Of a stretch of 64,000 bases of DNA, positions 54,691-64,000 are shown in pieces. The stretch's first letter is position 1, and the number at the start of each line of letters is the position of its first letter. The position numbers and the translations under genes were made by a program. The DNA comes from Ramazzottius varieornatus. Its lineage: Eukaryota > Tardigrada > Eutardigrada > Parachela > Ramazzottiidae. The stretch is from contig BDGG01000001.1 in NCBI GenBank assembly GCA_001949185.1, positions 1,168,652 through 1,232,651 on the forward strand, written 5' to 3'. The notes beneath the pieces were generated by a model that had not been told where the DNA came from, searched no databases, and saw only the letters and a program-made list of their open reading frames with translations.

Positions 54691-57128
54691 ACAACTTTCG
54701 ATCAGCTCCATGTCTCAAATGGCCTGCCAAAAGACACAGAACGACAGTGACGCCGAGTGGGTGGTGCACACACGCGCCGCATGTGCGCGCTGGTGATACT
54801 GCGCATTCTTTTGTCGGGCGGGGCATAATCGTGACGTAGAGTGTCTGAGAAAGCACCATGGCTGCAAGTGGCCGCAAAGACGAAACTGAGACTTCTCTAG
54901 AAAACTTTAGCCGAGTTTCTTCGTCTACTCGACAATATCAGTTCTTTGTGATATTTCTTTCGTTTTGTTTGAACGGTTTCGTGAGCCAAACGAATGGTTC
55001 TTTCTCAGAAAGATGGCTCGTAAATGCGGAAGATACTGTATCCTTCGGAGTACTGTACTCGCGTAGAGTAAGTCCCGATAAACTGACAAATTAACGGAAG
55101 ACTGACCCAAACAGTCATGAGACCTGATATGAATATTGGAATGCGGTGCCCAATTCTGTTTGCTAAATATTGCTAAATACAGTAAATGCTCAAACCATCT
55201 ACTATCATCTACTTTAATATGATATTACTATATCAGAACATCACTATTTGTACCGTACGTCACAAGCACTCTTTCTATTAGGACGCATATGCCACGTTTG
55301 CGATAACATGCCGACGTCACTTGCGTCAATGGAAAATGAGCTGTTCGGCCGAAGTTTCGTCCAGAAACCAGATTCTGTGTTCGATAACAGTTTCCTCAAT
55401 TTTTCCTGTCTTCTTGATTTCCGCCTGGTGGTTTGGAACATCAGAAAGACGAAGAATCGTCCGGGGATTTAGAACCGACGGCAAAAGTTGAACCATTTTG
55501 AAAATATCAAAGTTCGAGATGACATAATATCCTAACGGAATTAGGTATGTTTGCTATTAAAACGCAGACTCTGTAGAGAAAGTGGTGGCTGTGACGTACA
55601 GGAGGAGTGAGCATGTGTGACCCACTAGTCTCAGACGGCGTGACATGTATCAAGTATGCATTACGTTAACAGAAACACTTTTTATGTAAGATAGACAACA
55701 CTGTTTTCGTTACGTCATAGGCTTTATTTTAATTACGAGTGTCTCATGGTTTTCTATGGATGCGCCGTCTGATACTACTGGGTCCACATTTCCTCACTGG
55801 GTCACACATGCCTACTCCTCCTGTACGTGAATTTTGGGGGAAACGCAGTAATCCGAGCCGAAATCGTTTTCCTTTGCAATTTCTTTCAAACCCATCTTTG
55901 TCTTTGTTTTGCTTGCTTTGATTTCCGCGCGCAAGACATTTTTATTACCTTAATTTTATTTTTTTAATTGTACCTCGTTTGGCAACTTTTTCCTTCACAC
56001 ATTCTCTTCCAACAATGCATACATCGCAATTTCACCATGTACCGGCAAAGCACCACGTACTGAATGATGTTTTGCTTTACCCTTGACAATATCTTTTTCG
56101 TGAAAGTGCACAGAGCATAGAAGGGAACATTCGACATAACTGCAAACTTCGCACCTGTCCATCCATTTCGAATGTACTTCAGCTTCAAGCGGAACAGGAA
56201 ACAGAGACCGCCGCTCCACGGCTCCTCTCCGAAGTTGTAACCGCAGACACCACAAAACATTTTGGATGATGGAATGGAATTCCATAACAACAGTGAGATG
56301 ACACAGATCACGATAAGGACAGCAATCTGTAACATACAAACATCAAGACTCAATAAACCCTTTATCGGAAATTCTGTTCTCAGAAAGCGAGAATATAGCG
56401 AAACAAGAAAATAAGCAACCACACATTCCCTTCACATCAAAACGTAAAACAACTCATCAAGACCCTTGGTGTCCTTTACTCAAATAATTGAATTTGCGGC
56501 CTATAGGGCGGTAGAACGCACGTGCGTGTACTAACTGTCGGAATTTCTGGATGTCTCTGGCGCTTGATTGGGCGGACATGTATACGTATGTGCGTGTCGC
56601 CCGACGGAGACACTCCGAGACAGGCACGAGCAGGGCCAGTTGAGACTAGTCTTACAGCTGTGTAACATGGTGATATCAGATCAGTGGAAACACCATGTCA
56701 AAAATGATTGGAGGATGGGGAAAGCGCTGTTCAGAGAGTTCAACGTAATATCTCCAACATTATTGGATTGACTTTGCTCCATATGGGCTCATTTAATAGA
56801 GAAAATTTACTCCATTCATAAGATGTAAAGCGAGCAATCGATAAGCGGTGGAAAGCTGAGAAAGGAGTCTTGGGAAGAAGGACGCTCGAGTCCCATGTTA
56901 AAAAGCCTGCTCAAAAAATAAACCGTGGGCCACAAGAGGCGCTGGTGTCGTTCTCATGATATGGTGGTGCTGTGCGTCATCAGTCTGGTTTTCACAAATT
57001 CGTGAGTCTCATATGTCTGTTTGGCCAGGCATAGGTGTTCCTTGACGTATTTCCGGTGCAGCGAGGCCAAATTTTACAAAGATCATTTGTGAACTTCTGT
57101 GACACTTCTCTCAGGGACTCCCTTCAAC
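54691..57128. other. Spacer with two weak coding candidates
   Basis: 54858-55094 (+) is a 78-codon ORF with a hydrophobic stretch (YQFFVIFLSFCLNGFVSQ) followed by a good donor (GTAGA then GTAAGT, about 55068), possibly a lone first exon. 55964-56422 (-) is a 152-codon Cys-rich ORF with one hydrophobic helix (LQIAVLIVICVISLLLW) and a possible acceptor in front. I see no partner exons for either, so both are hypotheses only. Nothing else. Confidence 0.3.
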
Positions 57129-57681
57129 ATGGCTTCCAGGAAACTCAAGACCGCTGGTCAGGTTAACAAAGAGCTGATGGTGGAAGCGGCCATCAAGGCT
57201 GTCAAGGAAAGAGGACTCAGCGAGAACGCAGCTGCGGTGGAGTTTGGAGTTTGCCGAATGACGATGCGCCGTCGGATAGAAAATCCAAATCCTGAACCTC
57301 ACGGTGGGAAAACGAAATTTCCTCAATGGGCAGAAGACATCTTGGCAAGTTTTCTTCTCAACTGCAGTGGTATGGGAGTCCCATTGAACCGATACCATTG
57401 CGTCCAGTTGTTTTCGGAGCTGGCTACTGAGATTGGTGAGTGAATGAAATTATTGCTGGATAGTTACCAAATGGGATTCCCAATACGAGTATTATTCCCA
57501 GGATTACAAGCGGTGTTGTTCTGATTTCCAGGCATCACGAAAACGTCGTTCGAGGATCACAAGTTTTTCTCGCGGTTCTTGTCAAGACATAAGGAGCTGT
57601 CAATGCGGATTACCCATGCGACAAACCGCAAAAAAGACCGTTCGAGCATTCAACCTCCCAGACTAGTCTCAACTTGCCCTG
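57129..57681 (+). CDS. pogo/CENPB-type transposase N-terminal fragment
   Basis: DNA-binding N-terminus of a Tc1/mariner-pogo transposase, or a host gene derived from one. Exons 57129-57435 and 57532-57681 read in phase. Pipsqueak-type helix-turn-helix: MVEAAIKAVKERGLSENAAA, VEFGVCRMTMRRRI. Then KFPQWAEDILASFLLNCSGM, GVPLN and, in exon 2, KFFSRFLSRHKELSMRITHA, the usual second DNA-binding helix pair (FL-RH-ELS-R). The frame ends at a possible donor at 57681, and no DDE catalytic domain follows, so the element is truncated or the remaining exons are diverged beyond recognition. Confidence 0.7.
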
Positions 57682-59880
57682 GTACGAGGCTCACAGTTTT
57701 GTTTCGCGAATAACGTGCGGTGCATCGCTGTACGCGCGAAGTTCAACCGCGGTCCCGATATTTTTCCCTACCGACCCTAAGGGATGTTTCGCGTGCATGA
57801 CGACGTACGCGGAAGGCTTCAGGAAACATTACAATACCTGTTTCCATCAGCGCATCCGTGTTGAGCACAACATGTTATGAGCTAAACATCCAACATTCAT
57901 TCCACGCTTATGGAACGATAGGCTCACGTCGCTTTAAAACAAGATATTTCGGGAATATTCAGATCTCAAAGATGAACCACAACAATTGAAATAGTTTCAA
58001 TTGCTGATGCGAGCTGAATTCCGATTAATCGTAATTGCTAATTCAGTTGAGCCAAGTCCCAGATAACTGAAATTGCCGCCGCCCGAAGGATTCTGATTGA
58101 TCTTAAGGCTAAGGATATTTGCCCTCTCCTTTTGGGTGCAAATAGTCAACGACTATTTACACCACCCACGTCGGCCATTTACTTTTGCCCAACTGCGACA
58201 GCTCTTCAAAAGTTGACATCGTTGTATGTGGCGCAGCTGTCCATGCATCACTCAGTGTACCGTGCGGCATTGCAAAACACGCTTCTGCGCAGCGAGCTTG
58301 ACACTTGAAAGATCACGCAAACCTGGGCTTCCGAAGTACAAGGGGATAGGGGATTGATCACCGTCACACTTTTCAACTGACTGAAATCTGGAAGCGTGAT
58401 CAGATCGGACCAGTCACTATATCTATGCTCTGTATTTGAGTGGATGCCCATGGAAAATGGACACTCAGCCAAAACGTGACGTCACGATGAGCCAGAGCTG
58501 ATTGATTCAGTAGTGCCGAAACACCAGCTGTTTCCGATCTGCTGAGTAGAGAGTTACGCCAATCGATTCACCCTAAACCTCAAATCAATACGATAGAAAG
58601 ATAGAGAAGAATTGTCTGTATGAACCAAGATAGACTGCGTCGGCGGAAGAAATTCTGGACGCCGCTACAAAGTTCGGGAGTACGGGAAAAATTCCCTTAC
58701 AGTCCGTCCTGACGACCTATTCAGAACGCTGTGACGTAACTGACTTTAGTTTAGTTTTTGACTGACAGCAAGACGATGCTGATTAGTGTGGTATATGTGT
58801 GGGACTCCGCGTAGTTTTTCACTTTGCTTAAGCGCGTGATAGTGAGCAGACATAAGCAGCTTCAAATAAGTCCAGCTGTCCACAGCGTTGCAATCAGAAG
58901 TTTGAATGAAAGAGCACTATTCGTGACTCTTGCAGACTCGTACGGCACAGTACAATTGTTCCCGTGTTCCCGATTTTTGTGGTGGTGCTGAGGAATTTCT
59001 TCGCCGATACGACCTATCTCGATTTCAAGAGAAAACCCTTTTTCCATCTTTCTGTTGTATTGATTTTGAGATCAGAGTGAGCCGATTGGCGTAAATTCCT
59101 TGCGAGTGCTAACCAAAACAGCATAGTTGAGCAGACTAGTGGGGATGGGGGTAACGAGAGAGCAGAACAGAATTCCGCTCTTTTTACATTTGTGGCCAGT
59201 GAATGACAAGTTCTCAGTTTCGACCGGCACCACGCCATCCATACACTTCTCGATTAGAATGCGCCACCTAGCAAGTCGGAGTGCCAGACGTTTTGTGACG
59301 GCTACAGCCTCGCTGCCGGCCACCACAACTCATTAGACAGGAGTTCCTCCTGTCAGTCTAGCCTAGCTCTCGAGAACTCTTCCCTAAACCAGGAAGACTT
59401 CTCCAGGCTCAAACCTAACGCTCAAACATCACCGACAGATATTTAATCGACGAAGGCAAAGCAGGCAAACTTAATGGTAAGCTGAGAAAGGTTGGACCAA
59501 ACAACCAGTCCGGCCACTCAAGTTATCCTGAACCGCCCAGCATCTCCGGCTGCTCCTCACAGTTTCCATGTTTGCACCGACCAATGGCCGCACGTATGTC
59601 GCAGCATATAGCAGTTCGAAACTTTTCACCAGTGTGCTAGCTTTGTTCCGAATTTCAGAAAAAGCATTATGCCGGGTGTTGAGTAAAAGCGTAATTTGTC
59701 GACTCAACATAAACTCGGGCCAAAAAGGAAAATGGTGCTCAAAATCGACAGAAGGCTACTGAGCACCTTCCGTCTCTTGTAATTAAAAGAGACTGAGACT
59801 TTAAAAGCAGACAAAAAAGGTCTGAAGTTACAGGAAGGAAGTCCGAGAAGATGGGGTAACAAGAACCTTTCGCAAACGTT
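57682..59880. other. Spacer without clear gene
   Basis: Short ORFs only, with no domain. It contains repeat copy B (59296-59562). The stretch directly after the pogo fragment shows no transposase motif. Confidence 0.5.
59296..59562. repeat. Dispersed repeat, copy B (partner at 7616-7948)
   Basis: Same orientation and order of landmarks as copy A, with about 70 bases fewer between GACAGATATTTAAT and GGCAAAGCAGGC. High identity across about 265 bases over a 52 kb distance indicates a mobile or recently copied element. Confidence 0.8.
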
Positions 59881-60235
59881 TTAGGCGCGCCGGGCAACCA
59901 AAACCTCGGTGTGGCAGACGTGCCCTTTGCTGTTGCAGCCGTCAGGAATGATCCATGTCTCGTCCATGGTGATGATTTTACTGACCTTATCTCCTCTCAC
60001 GTACTCAGTAGCAAATCTCCCGCGCTCGTACCTCTGACTTTTCTGCGCCTCTGTTAAGTGGTGAAGTTTCATCCTCTTGCGCACCTTCAGGCCAAGATTT
60101 GGTTAATGATTCTGCTTACCGAATTGAGGAAACCTCGTAGCTTACGAGCCATTTTATTGCTGGGAGCCAGGAATCTTTTCAGGACAGTTTACTTGAGTTT
60201 CTTGATGCTGTCCTTCGATTGAACTGTAGGAAGAC
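59881..60235 (-). pseudogene. Mariner-type transposase relic
   Basis: 59881-60084 (minus) reads VRKRMKLHHLTEAQKSQRYE..RGDKVSKIITMDETWI, the region of mariner transposases that includes the first catalytic Asp (ITMDETWI). Upstream on the same strand but in shifted frames with stops, NKMARKLRGFLNSVSRIINQ resembles the preceding helix-turn-helix. The rest of the catalytic domain is absent. Clearly inactive. Confidence 0.7.
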
Positions 60236-62688
60236 ACCCCGGAGGCAGGCGTTTTGCATGCTTGATCCTTCCATTCTTCGCTGCTTAGGTTTTCCTCAGT
60301 ATCCTGTCAACCGTACCTATAGTGCATTTCTGCGCTTAGTCTGGGACCGCCACCCACAACCGGCGGTGCGTGCCCGCGGTGCACCGCGTCGAATAAGAAC
60401 TGTCACTGGGCAAAACTGTTGAATACAAGACCACTGCAGCGCACTGCAGAAGACCACTGCAGCGCACTGCAGAAGACCACTGCGCTGCAGTGGTCTTCTG
60501 GTACACGAGCCAACTTCACATTAAGGATGTCCATTCCGTTTTCCGTTCCGTTCCTAACTCCGCCTGGAAAATAGGAATCCCGTTCCAGGAAACAAGGTAG
60601 GCGGAACGGGCATCCTTTCTTCACTTTGTATGCGCTGCAGATCGAGCCACACTGCAGCTACCCTTCTGCGTTACAAGAATTTACGAACATTATTTTTATC
60701 AAATTCATTAAAAGCACCCTGGATCATTTCAGGACACCTTTTTCACGTTGCGCAAGGCGCCATGATCTTCTGGGGTGGAAAGGTGGAAATCCTATATCCA
60801 AGGAGCTGTAAGATGGAAAAAAGGCACCACAAGGCACCACTAGTGCAGGTTTGGACCACACATCGGTTAGATACAATTTTTTCAAGATCGGTGCAAATAG
60901 CTGACAGCTGCTTAACTTCGTTGATGGTAATTGCAATTTTACAATCGAAAACGTCGTACTGGAGCAATACTGCCCAGTGCTTTACCCTATCTTTGCTAAA
61001 ACCGGTAAAACGCCGTGAAGTTTGTTTCTAGTGCATTGAGTTTAATACTAGGTGCAAAAGTATGACTTGCAACCTTGTTCTGGACATCAACTCAGAAAAA
61101 TCATATCTCTCTAGACTCTCTTTTTCGGGACGAGCGTTTGCCTCCAAATCTTTTGCACTGCGATGCATCGTCATTCAACTTTTGAATATTGCTGAATAAT
61201 CAAACCGTCAATGGTAGTCGTGCGTAAAACTGGCCGTTTTGTGGAAAACGTGGCACTCTCGGTAAAACAATTTTCTCAAACGTCCAGATTCTTTCAGAAA
61301 TGCTGTTATGTGTTCGTATCATACACTGATAACGAGTCGAAATCCGGACGTGAAACCAGAAACCCAATTCTACGTTCCACGAGCTGGAAGATCGACTTCG
61401 GCCGAACATAGAGCCCACCCTGTCGTATCTGCTGAGCAGCCCACCGAGAGCGTACGAAAAGTTCATGTGGCCGGAAAAATCTATTTCTCGCCACCCCGCT
61501 AAAGTGGCGCATCTTGCAGGTCGTCTTTGAACCCGGAAAACAGGAACTTCATGCTTGTCCAATTGCAGCAGTCGCAGTGAGATTACTTCTGACTGCTATC
61601 ATGAAGACTTAACCGTCTTCTTATGAATGGGATGACTGGCATTAAAATCTGTTGAGCCAGGGCGCGGAGAAAAAAATTCAGAAGAGCAGGAAAAAGTCTT
61701 CCTCTTGCGTTTTCAAACTCAACGTTCTCTGCCTGTTGTTGAAGCACAGGGCTAATCGTTGCTGCAGAAAAAAGAAGAATGTTGGTGGACAACATATGGC
61801 ACAGGGAAGAAAAGATAGCACATCGGCCAAATTTACAGGATCATTTTGGAGATTATTGCCCGAAAAGTTGCAAGTCATACTTCCGCACCTGATAGTAATG
61901 ACAGCGATAGCACGTATCTCGGATCGCTTGAGCCCAAGCACACTCGTTCCCCTACCGTTCGATCACGCGTAGATTTGAGAGCCTCGACTCCGAGTAGGGT
62001 CGTACATCGCTCATCCGGAACATACTGCAGTCTTCGTTATAAAGAGAGCTCAAGAACAGGATACATTAGCTCAGCCACCAGTCTAGGAGTGTCCGACATG
62101 GATGCAGCCAGAGAAGTTGGTTAACTGTTTTCTCCCAAGAGTACTGAGCTGCTGCCTCGAAGAACTCATTATCGTGGGCGTTTTCGTGTCGTTTTCGTGT
62201 CGTTTTCGTTGATCATTGTCGTAAACCTGAACAGTTTTTCGTCTATGTAAAATCTCGCTGGCGCAATTTCAATTTGAATGTTAACTGCAAGGTTTGCGTC
62301 GAAACCAGCGACCCAGCCGGAATTCCTTAATTCATATCTCCACCCGAAACTCTTGGTACACTCTATCTGCTCAAGTCGTATGACCCTACCTTTATAAATT
62401 ACACAAGTACATCCTTATCAGACAAGACTTTCCCCCGCTTCCTACTGCCAAACAATAGGACAACAGCTCATATCACCAAGAACCAGCCTGCGCGCTGCAC
62501 CACTGTCACGATCACGAGCGCAACGCAGATGACAAAAAGATACCTTTGGCGGCGTCAGCCGTCAGGATGAGCTAGCTATATAATGCTAACATTTCGTCCC
62601 TATGATACCCGCGGTCCTTTTCACATACCCTCACAATCCATCCTCCCTTTTCGCTTTTCCCAGTTGAAGTGCTACTCTACCAGGAAAA
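60236..62688. other. Spacer before protease copy 2, with duplicated flank
   Basis: Contains the CTGCAG hairpin (60425-60500), a GGAACGG foldback (about 60537-60612) and diverged duplicates of the spacer before copy 1: about 60990-61045 and 61915-62330. About 850 bases (61045-61900) interrupt this similarity relative to copy 1. From about 62332 the match to copy 1 is nearly perfect, including a TATATAATGC at about 62575. No independent gene that I can support. Confidence 0.5.
60425..60500. repeat. CTGCAG-rich tandem repeat and hairpin
   Basis: A 24-base unit (GACCACTGCAGCGCACTGCA plus GAA) occurs twice in tandem, followed by GACCACTGCGCTGCAGTGGT..CTTCTG, which is the complement of the unit. 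The whole can fold into a strong stem. Confidence 0.8.
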
Positions 62689-64000
62689 ATGTTGAAGGCT
62701 GTGCTGTGCTTGGCGGCCCTGGTGGCTTGTGCCAGTGCCCAGTGCGCACCCAACGGAGCCATGGATGTCGAGGTGCCTGCAGGAGGCAAGGCCTACATTC
62801 AGTCGCCCAACTTCGGCAACGGCGACTATCCCAACAACGCCAACTGCCAATGGAACGTCAACTCCCCCAACTCTGCCAAGCTGGCTATCGAGGTCAATTC
62901 TGTCGCTTTCTCGCTAGAGGGTGGCAGCTGCGGCTTCGACTACGTATCCATCTTTCAAGTGAACTCTAATGGAGCCGATGTTCTACTGGGCAAGTTCTGC
63001 GGTGAAGCTGGTCCTCAGCGACTGGTGGCCAGCAGCACCCGAGTGGTACGTGACCTTTCGCCACTGCCTCTCACCAATAGTTATTCCCATCAGATACAGA
63101 CCGCCATAAGTTAATATCCACTTGGCTTTCAGAAAGTTGTGTTCCGCACTGACTCTTCCATTACCAAGCGTGGATTCAACATCAGTTTCTCAGGTAAACA
63201 GCTTCTCAGGCTGCAGCCGAATCGGAAAGCCAAGAGACGGCGCTTAATGTGCTAATGCCTTGCACTACAGATCCCGTCTGCAGCCCTGGCTCCAACTTGT
63301 GCTCAGGAAGCGACTCTGTCTGCATCCGCCCTGACCAATATTGCGATGGTATGTCGTCAACGTTGGGCCGTTGTGATTATATCTAATTCGTTTCCTCTTG
63401 TCGTGACCAGCAAGATGCTGGACGAATGCAGCCTTTATTCTTCCGTTGTCTTCTTGCAGAAACCGAAGACTGTCCTGATGGCTCGGACGAAGGTCCAGGC
63501 TGCTCTGGCGAGTGTGGTACCACCACTATCCCACCCAAGGAAGACAAGAATGCACGAGCTTTCCGCAGTCTCGTTGCCCACCGCGCCATGGGAGCTGGGA
63601 ACCGTATCGTTGGTGGTGTTGAAGCCGAACCTCACTCGCTGCCTTGGCAGGTTGCCATGTTGTCCTCATCCGGCTCGCAGCTTTGCGGAGGTTCGATCGT
63701 AAGTCATCTTTGAACGTACGCTGATGAGATACCGCATTGTTTGAAATAACAGACATTGGACTGTTATTACGGAATCCTTCCATCTAAAATATTATCAATG
63801 ACGTTGCATAAGTCAGCTCAAGAATTGCAGTAACACTCCGTGCTGGAAGACATAGCGTTTCTGACTACGGCAATGGGCTGTACACATAAATGTGAATTTT
63901 GACCGTTACTTGCAGATCAACAGTCAATGGGTGATGACAGCTGCCCATTGTTGCAAGGCTTATGCCCCGACTGCAGCCAACTACAAAGTCCGCGTCGGAG
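62689..64000 (+). CDS. Secreted CUB-LDLa-trypsin serine protease, copy 2 (cut by window end)
   Basis: Duplicate of the gene at 49448. Exons 62689-63045, 63133-63193, 63271-63348, 63460-63698 and 63916 to beyond 64000. The visible part covers the signal peptide, CUB, LDLa, activation site IVGG and the catalytic His exon (TAAHCC). Differences from copy 1 are few: EGGSCGF for EGVSCGF and QRL for QGL in the CUB domain, and DPVCSPG for DPFCNPG at the start of the LDLa repeat. All visible exons keep a constant offset of 13,241 bases. Introns are nearly identical except intron 3 (63349-63459), which differs strongly in its first half but has the same length. No stop or frameshift in the visible part. 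Confidence 0.93.

Noticed and set aside
55964-56422. 152-codon Cys-rich minus-strand ORF as a definite gene
   Set aside because: It has one hydrophobic helix but no recognisable family, no clear start, and an equally open alternative frame; left as a weak candidate within the spacer note.

Overview
This is a 64 kb stretch of an animal nuclear genome, not a prokaryote. Genes are split into short exons with GT..AG introns, mostly 50-350 bp, separated by repeat-rich spacers, and there are two 50-base N gaps. Two neuropeptide genes narrow the organism: an amidated 18-residue pigment-dispersing-factor (PDF) peptide and an ion transport peptide / crustacean hyperglycaemic hormone (ITP/CHH) family peptide with exact six-cysteine spacing. 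Together with the compact introns and moderate GC they point to a panarthropod, and I favour a tardigrade (hypsibiid type). That placement is inference; no marker gene in the window proves it.

Layout. 0-4.2 kb: 3' part of an unidentified multi-exon gene (+). 4.2-8.4 kb: spacer with a small SAM-like ORF and repeats. 8.4-9.8 kb: ESE-type ETS transcription factor (+). 10.3-11.6 kb: His-rich protein of unknown function (+). 14.1-15.8 kb: carbonyl reductase, six exons (+). 16.7-18.6 kb: lysosomal membrane glycoprotein GLMP (+). 19.2-23.0 kb: two tandem cytochrome b561 genes (-). 24.1-24.6 kb: PDF precursor (+). 26.2-27.0 kb: SRSF3/7-like splicing factor (-). 28.0-28.8 kb: ITP/CHH precursor (-). 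28.8-34.1 kb: gene-poor and repeat-rich. 34.1-34.9 kb: frameshifted serine-protease relic. 35.5-38.0 kb: RFC5 (+). 38.3-41.5 kb: CUL5 (-). 42.0-48.1 kb: SMC6, 18 exons (-). 49.4-51.6 kb: secreted CUB-LDLa-trypsin protease (+). 51.9-53.0 kb: type I membrane protein (-). 53.6-54.7 kb: scrambled pseudogene copy of that neighbourhood. 57.1-57.7 kb: pogo-type transposase fragment. 59.9-60.2 kb: mariner relic. 62.7 kb to the end: second, nearly identical CUB-LDLa-trypsin gene, cut by the window edge.

The coding genes are mostly conserved single-copy housekeeping or signalling genes (clamp loader, cullin ligase, SMC5/6 complex, splicing factor) and do not form one pathway. The most interesting material is in the non-coding part: (i) a dispersed imperfect-palindrome family with core AAGTGGCGCAC at nine loci, most inside introns; (ii) a second small palindrome family, CCTGCATACA..TGTATGCAGG, in CUL5 and SMC6 introns, one half-copy of which forms an SMC6 splice acceptor; (iii) an approximately 798-bp hAT-like foldback element whose 8-bp target duplication copies the RFC5 splice donor; (iv) an evolving serine-protease duplication cluster with probable gene conversion and an exon-deleted pseudogene. 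Exon boundaries were derived by hand from reading frame, phase and splice signals; every multi-exon model given with full exon lists closes in phase.
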